Shown: piece by piece, positions 16,376 through 24,200 of the stretch | Layout of the letters: each line of letters opens with the position of its first letter | Numbering within the stretch: the first letter of the stretch is position 1 | Assembly: GCA_022711175.1 (NCBI GenBank) | Contig: JAKLFM010000023.1 | Span: 1 to 42,848 of the forward strand | Source: Bacteroidota bacterium | GTDB lineage: Bacteria > Bacteroidota > Bacteroidia > Bacteroidales > UBA4417 | Reading direction: 5' to 3' | DNA length: 42,848 nucleotides | The notes under the pieces: generated by a model | Databases searched by the model: none | What the model was told of the DNA's origin: nothing | What the model saw: the letters and a program-made list of their open reading frames with translations, nothing else | Made by a program: the position numbers and the translations under genes

Positions 16376-16987
16376 TCATTTAATCTCAAAATTCAGCAAT
16401 TTCTGGCTCTCAAGGTAAGCCTCCAGCTTGTCACCGATTTTTACGGGTCCAACGCCGGCAGGAGTGCCGGTGAAAACATAATCGCCAGTTCGCAGCGTTA
16501 CAAATTTCGAGATATAGCTAATGATCGCATCAAACGAAAAAATCATGTCGCGGGAATTTCCTTCCTGAACAGTTTGCCCGTTCAATTGAAGTGAGAACCG
16601 TATGTTATTCAGGTCTTTAAATTCCGAAACAGGAACGAACCGGCTTACCGGCGCTGAAAAATCGAAGGACTTGGCTTTTTCCCAGGGTAATCCCTTTTCT
16701 TTTGCCTTCTGTTGCAGGTCGCGGGCAGTGAAATCGATACCAATTCCAATGGCGTCGTAATAGGTATGGGCGAACTTCTCACTGATATGCCTGCCTAACT
16801 TACAGATTCTCAGCACTAATTCGCATTCATAATGAAGGTCGGAAGTGAATTCGGGATAGTAAAACGGACGGTTACGAATGAGCAATGCCGTATCGGGTTT
16901 CATAAAAAAAACCGGTTCGGCGGGAACGGCATTATTGAGCTCTTTGGCGTGTTCGGCGTAGTTGCGGCCTATGCAGATGATTTTCAT
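16376..16987 (-). CDS. Fumarylacetoacetate hydrolase (FAH) family protein
   Basis: A 203-residue single-domain FAH protein, similar in size to FAHD1/YcgM. MKIICIGRNYAEHAKEL is the usual start. The metal-binding acids lie in LHYECELVL (two Glu, about 51-59) and in the Asp of GIGIDFTARDLQ (about 86-97); the active-site lid has GLPWEKAKSFDFSAP, and the late TGTPAGVG loop (about 174-181) is typical. Members act as acylpyruvate hydrolases or oxaloacetate decarboxylases; which reaction is performed here is not evident. Upstream is an imperfect palindromic repeat (17002-17098). Confidence 0.9.
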   Translation of the reverse strand: MKIICIGRNYAEHAKELNNAVPAEPVFFMKPDTALLIRNRPFYYPEFTSDLHYECELVLRICKLGRHISEKFAHTYYDAIGIGIDFTARDLQQKAKEKGLPWEKAKSFDFSAPVSRFVPVSEFKDLNNIRFSLQLNGQTVQEGNSRDMIFSFDAIISYISKFVTLRTGDYVFTGTPAGVGPVKIGDKLEAYLESQKLLNFEIK

Positions 16988-17001
16988 ACATTGATTCTTT
17001 T

Positions 17002-17098
17002 ACCACTAAGGCACTGATGGCACTCAGAGACACTAAGAATTTAATTGCTTTAATGATATGACAAAACGGACATCTTAAGTGTTCCTATGTGAGTGGTT
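17002..17098. repeat. Imperfect palindromic intergenic repeat with CACTAAG-type units
   Basis: The left arm, from 17002, is made of near-repeats of about 9-10 bases (CACTAAGG, CACTGATGG, CACTCAGAGA, CACTAAG). The right arm (about 17073-17098), read on the reverse strand, gives AACCACTCACATAGGAACAC then TTAAG, resembling the left arm. The pair flank an AT-rich centre. It fills the 123-base gap between the FAH gene and the exonuclease gene. This wording resembles the dispersed hairpin repeats often seen between Bacteroidota genes, possibly remnants of MITE- or REP-like elements. Confidence 0.55.
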
Positions 17099-17110
17099 TA
17101 TTTTTAAAAC

Positions 17111-17920
17111 CTAACCTTTATTGAAGTTCCGTAATTTTATCGCTGTCACTACTTTTTTGGTTGTGAGCGGGAATGCGCTTTTCATGATCCAGTCGTAATA
17201 GGAGGGCTCTCTGGCAAAGATGGTTTCCACCTTTTCGCCCTTGTATTTCCCGAAGTTGAAGATTTCCTCCCCCTTATCATTGAAGATGACATTGCCCATG
17301 AGGTCAGCATTACGGCTGAAGTATGAGAAATCGTGCAGGGCTTTGATGTCGTTTACGACAGGCTTTGAAACATTTCCGTTACGATCCTCATAATCAACAC
17401 CTTCGTAACGCTCGAGTTGTGCGAGAAGCACTTCGTAGGTGGCAAGGGTATCAGCTTCGGCCGAATGGGCGTTTTCGAGCGGTTTGCCGCAGTAAAATTT
17501 GTATGCGGCCTTTAACGTCCGGGGCTCCATCTTGTGAAAAATGTTCTGTACATCAACAATCCTGCGGTTTTTCATTTCAAACTCAAATTCGGCCCTTAGG
17601 AATTCTTCAACCAGCAAAGGAATATCGAATTTGATGTTGTTGTAACCTGCCAGGTCGCTGTTGCCGATGAAAGCGATCAGGTTCCCCGCCAGTTCCTTGA
17701 AGGTGGGCTTATCTTTTACATCTTCGTCCTTAATCCCGTGAATGGCAGTAACTTCCGCGGGAATAGGCATTTCAGGATTCACGAGATGTACCCTTGTTTC
17801 TTCCCTGCCATCGGGATGAATCTTCAGGATAGCGATTTCAACAATACGGTCGTTGGCAATGTTGGTGCCGGTTGTTTCGAGATCGAAAATGGCTAGTGGG
17901 CGGGTGAGTTTGAGTTGCAT
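17111..17920 (-). CDS. DnaQ-like DEDDh 3'-5' exonuclease
   Basis: A 269-residue exonuclease of the DEDDh superfamily. Exo I is IFDLETTG (D13, E15), exo II lies in GYNNIKFDIPLLVEEF (about 93-108) and exo III is AHSAEADTLATYEVL (about 150-164, with the catalytic His and Asp). The C-terminal 90 residues (FNFGKYKGEKVETIFAREPS, then YYDWIMKSAFP) are an added module found in many Bacteroidota members of this family. Likely substrates are single-stranded DNA or RNA ends; whether it proofreads for DNA polymerase III is not shown. A -7 box lies at 17979-17986. Confidence 0.9.
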   Translation of the reverse strand: MQLKLTRPLAIFDLETTGTNIANDRIVEIAILKIHPDGREETRVHLVNPEMPIPAEVTAIHGIKDEDVKDKPTFKELAGNLIAFIGNSDLAGYNNIKFDIPLLVEEFLRAEFEFEMKNRRIVDVQNIFHKMEPRTLKAAYKFYCGKPLENAHSAEADTLATYEVLLAQLERYEGVDYEDRNGNVSKPVVNDIKALHDFSYFSRNADLMGNVIFNDKGEEIFNFGKYKGEKVETIFAREPSYYDWIMKSAFPLTTKKVVTAIKLRNFNKG

Positions 17921-17978
17921 AGTGCTGAATTTTCAGGGAATATTTGAAGATATTCGCCATTGGATACCCAAAGTAAAG

Positions 17979-17986
17979 CAAAATTA
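17979..17986 (-). promoter_or_regulatory. Bacteroidota -7 box for the exonuclease gene
   Basis: Reverse strand TAATTTTG followed by C, a perfect TAnnTTTG match, 58 nt before the ATG at 17920 and immediately after the stop of the DUF454 gene. Confidence 0.55.
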
Positions 17987-17988
17987 TT

Positions 17989-18423
17989 TTACTCCGAGTC
18001 AGGCGAGCCTTGCGAATGACGCTCCGTTGATTTAATATTTTGAAATTCAGCGGCCATTTCTTTGGTGAGTGTCCGCATGCGTGCAATGTGCACAGTGACA
18101 AACGTTGCAATAATAAGGAGAATAATTCTCGCGAGCCAAAAATCAACCAGGAAGACAACTGAACTGCCAATGGATATCCAGATCATGCCGATGGCTAAGT
18201 ATTTGATCTTTAACGGAATAGCCTTGTGTTGATAGTAGCTGCGAAGGTATTTGCCGAACAACCTGTGTTGAAGTAACCAGTTATAAAGCCGGTCGGAACT
18301 GCGCAGAAAGCATGCGGCTGCGAGAAGCAGAAATGGCGTGGTTGGCAACAACGGCACAAGAATACCGATTAGCCCTAATCCCAGCGAAACACAGCCTGCA
18401 ATGATCAGTAATGCTTTCTTCAT
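17989..18423 (-). CDS. DUF454 (YbaN-like) inner-membrane protein
   Basis: A 144-residue membrane protein of the DUF454/YbaN family. The family signature LGLGLIGILVPLLPTTPFLL (about 15-34) and AAACFLRSSDRLYNWLLQHR (about 36-55) are clear. Hydrophobic segments lie at about 4-38, 78-95 and 95-112, giving an inner-membrane protein of several spans. Function is unknown. It is preceded by a 110-base gap with only a weak -7 candidate. Confidence 0.86.
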   Translation of the reverse strand: MKKALLIIAGCVSLGLGLIGILVPLLPTTPFLLLAAACFLRSSDRLYNWLLQHRLFGKYLRSYYQHKAIPLKIKYLAIGMIWISIGSSVVFLVDFWLARIILLIIATFVTVHIARMRTLTKEMAAEFQNIKSTERHSQGSPDSE

Positions 18424-18533
18424 ATAAAGGAAACTCTTGCCTTATTGGTCAATGAGTCATAACCAAAGATCAAACCCTTGTTTATGAGAGGATTAAAACA
18501 AAGCGCCATTCGAAAATGTGGAGATTGCAGCGA

Positions 18534-19844
18534 TCAGATTGCTGTGTTCGGGTCGAAACTTTCGAGCAATTGCTGCATGCGTTTGATGAACTGTCCTCCA
18601 AGGGCTCCATCCACAATGCGATGGTCATAAGCAAGCGACAGCATACAGATGTGTCGTATGGCAATCACATCGCCTTCGCTTGTTTCGAGCACCCACGGAC
18701 GTTTCTTGATGGTTCCGATGCCGAGAATGGCTACCTGTGGCTGGTTTATGATCGGTGTACCGGTCAGGCTGTCGAAGGTCCCAAAATTAGTTATGGTGAA
18801 AGTACCTCCCTGGATATCGTTAGGATCTAATTTGTTTTTCCGGGCTTTGTCAGCTAATGAGTTAACCTCAAATGCGATGCCTTTAAGGTTTTTCTGGTCG
18901 GCATTTTTGATCACCGGAACGATAAGGTTTCCATTTGGCAGTGCGGCAGCCATCCCTACGTTCACATTTCTCCTCTGGATAACATTGTAACCTTCGATGG
19001 ATGCATTTACATTCGGGAATTCCTTCAAAGCCTTAGCAGCAGCTTCGATAAAGAAAGGAGTGAAAGTGAGTTTTTGACCTTCGCGTTTAGCAAAATCATC
19101 TTTCACCTTTTCGCGCCAGCGGACAATATTAGTCATGTCAACCTCGATGAATGAAGTAACATGAGGTGAAACGTTTTTCGACATCACCATATGGTCGGCT
19201 ATCAGGCGCCGCATGCGGTCCATTTCAACAATAACATCGCCGGTGCCCGGAACAATCGGTTCCGGTTTGATAACAGCGGCTGCGGCTGTTGGAGCAGCTT
19301 TAGGCTGAATGGCAGCAGGTTGTGATTTTCTGGTTTCGAGGTACGCCACCATATCCTGCTTGGTTAAACGACCATCCTTGCCTGAGCCCGAAACATTGTC
19401 AAGTTCTTTGAGGCTGATGTTTTCTTCCTTAGCCATAGACCTCACCAGCGGTGAATAGAAGCGGTTTGAGGCAGGTTCTTCAGGTATAAGGTCAGTTGCC
19501 GCAACATTTCCTGAAACTACCGGAACAGGCGTTGTTGCTGTAGCTACCGGCTCGCTTTTTTCGACTTTTGGCTCAGAAATTACCATGTCGCCACTCAGGT
19601 CAATAACGGCAATCACTTTACCAACCGGCACAATTTCGCCTTCACTGAATTTTAGTTCAACAATAACACCCTCGACAGGGGAAGGGATTTCGGAATCAAC
19701 TTTATCCGTGGCTATTTCGGCAATGGGTTCATCTTCAGTGATTTTGTCACCGGGTTTTTTCATCCAGCGAATTATGGTCGCTTCAATGATGCTTTCGCCC
19801 AGTTTGGGCATTACGAGGTCGAATGTTGGCATGCTGTTATTCAA
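18534..19844 (-). CDS. 2-oxo acid dehydrogenase E2 (dihydrolipoamide acyltransferase)
   Basis: A 436-residue E2 with the standard order: one lipoyl domain (about 6-82, lipoylated Lys48 in EIATDKVDSE), an Ala/Pro/Thr-rich linker, a peripheral subunit-binding domain (about 132-175, SPLVRSMAKEENISLKELDN), a second linker and the catalytic acyltransferase domain (about 200-436) ending with the active-site DHRIVDGALGG. It transfers the acyl group from lipoamide to CoA in a pyruvate, 2-oxoglutarate or branched-chain complex; sequence alone does not settle which. No E1 or E3 gene is nearby. ATG codons at 19844 and 19832 are both possible; the longer is given. A weak box (TATCTTTA) lies about 70 nt upstream. 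Confidence 0.93.
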   Translation of the reverse strand: MNNSMPTFDLVMPKLGESIIEATIIRWMKKPGDKITEDEPIAEIATDKVDSEIPSPVEGVIVELKFSEGEIVPVGKVIAVIDLSGDMVISEPKVEKSEPVATATTPVPVVSGNVAATDLIPEEPASNRFYSPLVRSMAKEENISLKELDNVSGSGKDGRLTKQDMVAYLETRKSQPAAIQPKAAPTAAAAVIKPEPIVPGTGDVIVEMDRMRRLIADHMVMSKNVSPHVTSFIEVDMTNIVRWREKVKDDFAKREGQKLTFTPFFIEAAAKALKEFPNVNASIEGYNVIQRRNVNVGMAAALPNGNLIVPVIKNADQKNLKGIAFEVNSLADKARKNKLDPNDIQGGTFTITNFGTFDSLTGTPIINQPQVAILGIGTIKKRPWVLETSEGDVIAIRHICMLSLAYDHRIVDGALGGQFIKRMQQLLESFDPNTAI

Positions 19845-19941
19845 TTAAGGCTGATTCATTAACAAAAATTGGTCTGCTTGGTTCAATGGGTGTGAATGCT
19901 TCGCCTGATGGTTATGTAAAGATAGAAAATTATTAAGGAAT

Positions 19942-21909
19942 TTAAACCTTACGGCCCAGGTTGCGGAATCCGCGCAACAGCAGCCTGAATTCGTTACCGA
20001 TATGGTAGTCGCGGGCATAAAGCATATTCAGTTTTTGATATGCTTCTTCGCTAAGCGCTGATTTGGGAAGCGCATCGGCAGGATGAAGTATTCCCCTGCG
20101 GATGGAAGGTAGTCGGAAATCCTGGATTTTAGTCGGGCAATATCCTGAAAATGAACGTTTCCCGATAAAAACTTTCAGCAGGTTGAGAAGGTAGCCTGCC
20201 GGATTGCGTGTAAGGAATGCTGTGACAGGACTTGTTGCCAGCAGCAGCATTGAGCCTGAGATGTCGAAAAGCCTTTTGTTGCGCCTGTTTTCCGTTTTGC
20301 TGATCGAATTGATGTCAATAACATACAGATCGCCGGCAGTGTTGATAGAGTTGCTGCCGATAATGGAAAGGCTTTCGGGCGGCGCAATTTTGTAATCTAC
20401 CTGTAAATCCTGCAATTCCGACATATGATCAATGATTACTTCGGCGGCAATGTCTTTGGCGCAGAAGATAACTTCATCAATATCGTAGATGGTGATGATG
20501 TCGCGTATCTGGTGTATGCTTCCGAGGAAACCATTCTTTTCACCGTTGATGTTCGCAACGTTTACGAGCCCGGTAAATGCAGGCTTATAGACTGCTTTAT
20601 GGAGCAGGTCACTTACTCTGTGGGCTTCGTCGCTATTGCCGACAATGGCAAAACGGCGGCTTTTCGAGGCGTTCAGCTCAAATCCTTTCAACTTGAACAG
20701 GTGCAGGATGAGCCGCAGGCCTGTCATGCTGAGCATTCCCCAAAGCGAACCTATAATGAGCAAAGCCCTTGAATACCTGAAATGCAGTGGCAGCAGAGCA
20801 AAGATTACAAGTGCGATCACCAGTCCGGCGCCTATTCCGCGTATTATTTTCCAGATGCTCACAGGCTTATCATAACCACCCGAAAAATAAACAGACAGAA
20901 TTAAAACCAGAACAAATGCAGGCAGATTATACAGGTAAAATTCCGGCGGATAGTGTCCTCCCGATGTATAAATCACCGTATGTTCCCAATAGCGGGTGAT
21001 GGAATAAATGCCGGCATAGGTGATTAAGGCATCAGTAACCGGGAGCGAAAAGGCTTTAACGGCGCGGTTTGCAACGCTGAGCGATGCCCTGAAATAGATG
21101 GCAAGATTGATGAGGAACGAGAACAGCCGGGCATTCTGGCGGCTGAAATGCTTACGCGCGAAGATGATCATCGCGTTGTAAAACATGAAAACATAGTTAA
21201 GGCTGCCCTTTTTTGTGCTTTCACCCTTGTAATGTATGATCCTCGTTTCAGGGAAATAGTAGTTCTTATATCCCGCCTGGGTAATGCGATACGAGAGGTC
21301 GATATCTTCGCCGTACATGAAGAACTGTTCATCAAGCAGCCCGGTCTTTTCCAGGGTATTCTTCCTGAGCATCATGAAAGCACCGGCCAGTACATCAACC
21401 TGATTAGTCTTATCGCACGGAAGGTATCCAAGATGATAGCGGTTAAAGGTACGTGAATGCGGGAAAAGCCTTGCCAAACCAAAGATTTTGTAGAAGGCTA
21501 CCATGGGTGTCGGAAGGCCGCGTTTCGACTCTGGCAGGAAGCGGCCTGTGCCATCCACCATTTTTACTCCCAATCCGCCGGCATCAGCATGTTCGTCCAT
21601 GAAAGCAATCACTTTTCGGAATGTATCTGATTCAACGACTGTATCGGGATTGAGCAGTAGTATATATTCACCGGATGACTGCCTGATTGCCTGGTTGTTG
21701 GCCTTTGAGAAACCGACATTTTCAGTGTTGGCAATACATTTTACATCTGGAAATTTCTCCCTGAGCATTTTCACCGAACCGTCCACCGAGGCGTTATCGA
21801 CCACAAATATTTCCATCTCAATTCCCTGCCCGGCTGTTATAACCGAATGCAGGCATTGCTCAAGGAAATACCTCACGTTGTAACTGACTATGACGACGGA
21901 TAGTTTCAA
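19942..21909 (-). CDS. GT2 glycosyltransferase fused to a WcaJ-like membrane/Rossmann region
   Basis: A 655-residue two-part protein. Residues 1-290 are a GT2 glycosyltransferase: MKLSVVIVSYNVRYFLEQCL, VVDNASVDGS, LLLNPDTVV (the DxD-like site) and DEQFFMYGEDIDLSYRITQA, closest to rhamnosyl-type transferases. Then come about four transmembrane helices (about 300-430), a Rossmann-like domain (RRFAIVGNSDEAHRV, about 440) as in WcaJ/WbaP phosphoglycosyl transferases, and a C-terminal part starting KRLFDISGSML that resembles their catalytic domain but lacks the usual PG-PVFF and KFRSM segments. The start is TTG at 21909, not the upstream open frame, because the GT2 fold begins there and a -7-like box lies at 21932-21939. 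Confidence 0.82.
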   Translation of the reverse strand: MKLSVVIVSYNVRYFLEQCLHSVITAGQGIEMEIFVVDNASVDGSVKMLREKFPDVKCIANTENVGFSKANNQAIRQSSGEYILLLNPDTVVESDTFRKVIAFMDEHADAGGLGVKMVDGTGRFLPESKRGLPTPMVAFYKIFGLARLFPHSRTFNRYHLGYLPCDKTNQVDVLAGAFMMLRKNTLEKTGLLDEQFFMYGEDIDLSYRITQAGYKNYYFPETRIIHYKGESTKKGSLNYVFMFYNAMIIFARKHFSRQNARLFSFLINLAIYFRASLSVANRAVKAFSLPVTDALITYAGIYSITRYWEHTVIYTSGGHYPPEFYLYNLPAFVLVLILSVYFSGGYDKPVSIWKIIRGIGAGLVIALVIFALLPLHFRYSRALLIIGSLWGMLSMTGLRLILHLFKLKGFELNASKSRRFAIVGNSDEAHRVSDLLHKAVYKPAFTGLVNVANINGEKNGFLGSIHQIRDIITIYDIDEVIFCAKDIAAEVIIDHMSELQDLQVDYKIAPPESLSIIGSNSINTAGDLYVIDINSISKTENRRNKRLFDISGSMLLLATSPVTAFLTRNPAGYLLNLLKVFIGKRSFSGYCPTKIQDFRLPSIRRGILHPADALPKSALSEEAYQKLNMLYARDYHIGNEFRLLLRGFRNLGRKV

Positions 21910-21931
21910 GAAGAAGATGGTAATTACAAGG

Positions 21932-21939
21932 CAAATATC
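21932..21939 (-). promoter_or_regulatory. Probable -7 box for the fused glycosyltransferase
   Basis: Reverse strand GATATTTG followed by CC, one mismatch to TAnnTTTG, 22 nt before the TTG start. It would exclude the upstream extension of the open frame. The rest of the 229-base gap 21910-22138 shows nothing else I can name. Confidence 0.35.
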
Positions 21940-22138
21940 GGAAAAATCGGTGAGAGTTCTTATTGTTGCTGCTAGTCGTGCGAAAGGTACTGTTTGAGTA
22001 AGCTTACTTGAATGCTCAAATGGTATCACAAAATTCACAAAACCACTAAGAAGAAGAACTTTTGTGATCCTTTGAGGCTGAAGTTTGAATTGGAATCAGT
22101 CATTAAGATTCAGGATACGGTAAAAGCATTTTTAGTAG

Positions 22139-22321
22139 TCACTTCTCAAAATGCTCATAATCCTTACAAACCAGCACATCTTCGGTACGCATCTTTTTGA
22201 TGAGTTTATTGAAGTGTTCCTTCTTACAGGTTTCGAGCCTCACAAAGCCGTGAGTCACATTCTGCTCATCGGTGAAAAAATAGTGTTTGCATGTATCGCA
22301 AAGGCTGACCTGGTTTTCCAT
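22139..22321 (-). CDS. Four-cysteine 60-residue protein, possible zinc ribbon
   Basis: A 60-residue protein with four cysteines: C8 and C11 (CDTC), C32 (ETCKKEHF) and C52 (VCKDYE), plus His13 and His36. The spacing C-x2-C ... C ... C fits a small zinc-binding fold, but I know no named family. It follows the methyltransferase gene by 42 bases on the same strand with no -7 box between, so it is probably cotranscribed. Its codon usage and clean ATG make it look real; it is a hypothetical protein until homologs are found. Confidence 0.6.
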   Translation of the reverse strand: MENQVSLCDTCKHYFFTDEQNVTHGFVRLETCKKEHFNKLIKKMRTEDVLVCKDYEHFEK

Positions 22322-22363
22322 TGTTCACATGGATTTGTAACTGTAATGTTCGGGTTGTTCGAT

Positions 22364-23200
22364 TTACTTATCAAATTTACTCATAATAACGATATCCTGG
22401 TAGTCGAAAAAATCTTTTCTGCCACACCATTGCCCGTAATGCACCGATTTGATTTTTAATTGATTGTGGGCAAGAATTCCTTCAATCCAATCTTGTTTGT
22501 AGGCCACGTTTGCGGCATCTACCATAGAAGAATGCAGCCTGTAATGGCCTTTGTCATAAGGGAAGTTCATATGCGTTGGACTTTCGTCCATCAGTTTTTC
22601 CGATTCTTCGTTGAGCAGGAAAAAAGTTGCAAAGCAGGTACCTCCGGGCTTCAACACCCGGCTGATCTGATTAATATAAGCTGCAGTTTCGTCGGCTACC
22701 ATGTGTGTAAATACCGAAGTAAGAAAAACAAAGTCAAAAGCGGCATCATCGTAAGGAAACACAAATGTTGATGCATGTGTCTGTGTGGCAGTGTTATACA
22801 AAGAGTTATGCAGTGACACATGCTGAAAGCGGAAGTTTGGATGTGTGCTACTGATGTTTTTCCTGCACCAGTTAATTCCGCTTTTCACCACATCGAAACC
22901 ATCGTATGAACCTTCTTCATTCAGATATTGGGTCAACGGAACCGCCATCCTGCCTATTCCGCATCCTACATCCAGTACGTGATGATTTGGTTTCAGGCTG
23001 CCATATTCCTTGAAATAGCTGAGAAATTTCTCCCCTTGCTTTACATAATCGCCATGTCCTACAAAGATCATTCCCCTCGGAGGCACTCCAGCCGGACGGC
23101 GGTTGAGTAGCAGGTCAGTCATATCAGCCGGTAAAAACCAAAGTCTGCGGGCAAGAGGCCTTAAACCTGCGGGGATAGAGTAGAAGAGTGCGCGTTTCAT
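22364..23200 (-). CDS. Class I SAM-dependent methyltransferase
   Basis: A 278-residue methyltransferase. SAM-binding motif I is VLDVGCGIGRMAVPL (about 76-90), followed by GFDVVKSGINW (motif II acid), FDFVFLTSVFTHM (motif IV) and LKPGGTCFATFF (motif VI-like). The substrate is not evident; the surrounding glycosyltransferase and second methyltransferase suggest a glycan or lipid. The ATG at 23200 is preferred to TTG at 23215, because a -7-like box (23213-23220) overlaps the latter. Confidence 0.87.
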   Translation of the reverse strand: MKRALFYSIPAGLRPLARRLWFLPADMTDLLLNRRPAGVPPRGMIFVGHGDYVKQGEKFLSYFKEYGSLKPNHHVLDVGCGIGRMAVPLTQYLNEEGSYDGFDVVKSGINWCRKNISSTHPNFRFQHVSLHNSLYNTATQTHASTFVFPYDDAAFDFVFLTSVFTHMVADETAAYINQISRVLKPGGTCFATFFLLNEESEKLMDESPTHMNFPYDKGHYRLHSSMVDAANVAYKQDWIEGILAHNQLKIKSVHYGQWCGRKDFFDYQDIVIMSKFDK

Positions 23201-23212
23201 GATAGGGTGGTA

Positions 23213-23220
23213 CAAATAAC
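23213..23220 (-). promoter_or_regulatory. Possible -7 box for the methyltransferase at 22364-23200
   Basis: Reverse strand GTTATTTG, two bases off TAnnTTTG at the 5' end, ending 12 nt before the ATG at 23200. Weak. Confidence 0.25.
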
Positions 23221-23255
23221 TGAGCCGGTGATGGGTTGTAACTGCTTGATCAGGT

Positions 23256-24041
23256 TTATTTTGCTGAGATAGTCAGCTTGAAGGTCTGCTTGCTGATTTC
23301 AGAGTGTAACTGACTGTTGGGAAGCATAACCGCACACATGGTGTTCGAAACATGAAACAGATAGGGATGAAGTTCACGAGGACAACCATCGAGTATAGCA
23401 GCCATTACTTCGGGTCGCACTTTCTCGGGATTGTAAGCATAATCGTGCCATACAACAATGGTGTTTTCGTGAACGAGATGTTTAAAAACCTTTTGAGTGT
23501 CGTTTAAAACACTATCATAATGATGGTCGCCGTCGATAAAAACCAGGTCGAATTTCCGGTTGAGGGATGCAAAGTCGAAAGTAAACGAATTGGCTTTCAG
23601 ATGGGTGACGTTCGCAAGATGTTTAGAGTACACGGCATGTTGCGATATGTATTCCTGTTTATATCCCAGCGAAAGTTTTTCTTCATCAGGCAAATCAATG
23701 GTAATGCACTCCTTAGCCACACTGCTCACGTTGGCGACGCTTTCGCCGCGCCAGGTGCCAATTTCAAAATAGCTGCAATCTTTAATCTGCTTAGCCAGTC
23801 CTCTCAGCAATGCAAGGTCGGTAGGCAACGAGCCTCCGTCGAGAAATGAATACGGTGAAATGGTTTCGGTTGGAAAGCCGGTGACTGTGGTGAGCGATAA
23901 TTGAGCGAAGCCTTCTGAACCGTCATATTTTCGTGCTACCTGAGATTCCCAGTAACTGTCTTCGTTAAGCACAAGGTTGAGGAGATATGGTTTCCTGGCG
24001 ATTTGCAGCAGTGCCTTGAGTGCTTTGGTAAGTTTGTTCAT
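23256..24041 (-). CDS. Class I SAM-dependent methyltransferase (Methyltransf_24-like)
   Basis: A 261-residue methyltransferase of the type seen in antibiotic and glycan O-methylation (CmcI/Methyltransf_24-like). Motif I is YFEIGTWRGESVANVSSVA (about 93-111), then CITIDL, the metal- or substrate-binding FDLVFIDGDHHYDSV (about 164-178) and IVVWHDYAYNPE. The acceptor is unknown. ATG codons exist at 24080 and 24041; I choose 24041 because a perfect -7 box at 24047-24054 sits between them. If the longer form is right the protein has 274 residues. Confidence 0.82.
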   Translation of the reverse strand: MNKLTKALKALLQIARKPYLLNLVLNEDSYWESQVARKYDGSEGFAQLSLTTVTGFPTETISPYSFLDGGSLPTDLALLRGLAKQIKDCSYFEIGTWRGESVANVSSVAKECITIDLPDEEKLSLGYKQEYISQHAVYSKHLANVTHLKANSFTFDFASLNRKFDLVFIDGDHHYDSVLNDTQKVFKHLVHENTIVVWHDYAYNPEKVRPEVMAAILDGCPRELHPYLFHVSNTMCAVMLPNSQLHSEISKQTFKLTISAK

Positions 24042-24046
24042 GGATA

Positions 24047-24054
24047 CAAACTTA
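24047..24054 (-). promoter_or_regulatory. Bacteroidota -7 box 5 nt before the start at 24041
   Basis: Reverse strand TAAGTTTG then TATCC then ATG: a perfect TAnnTTTG box whose expected transcription start would be at or next to the start codon. Confidence 0.5.
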
Positions 24055-24095
24055 AGGATAATTCGCTTGTGGCGCTTCATCCGGTCAAAATGGAA

Positions 24096-24177
24096 GTTCC
24101 CGCAGAATGAAATGCGGCTGAAACAGGCACAACTGCGCTTGAGTTGACTGTTGACCGTTAATGCATTCTGCAGGAAC
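24096..24177. repeat. Imperfect long inverted repeat between operons
   Basis: An 18-base arm at 24096-24113 pairs with 24160-24177 at 15 of 18 positions, with the perfect core GCAGAATG/CATTCTGC, separated by 46 bases. It lies between the end of the DUF1858 gene and the methyltransferase promoter. There is no T run, so it is not a typical intrinsic terminator. Confidence 0.45.
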
Positions 24178-24200
24178 AGTAAATGAGAAATTCTGACTCT

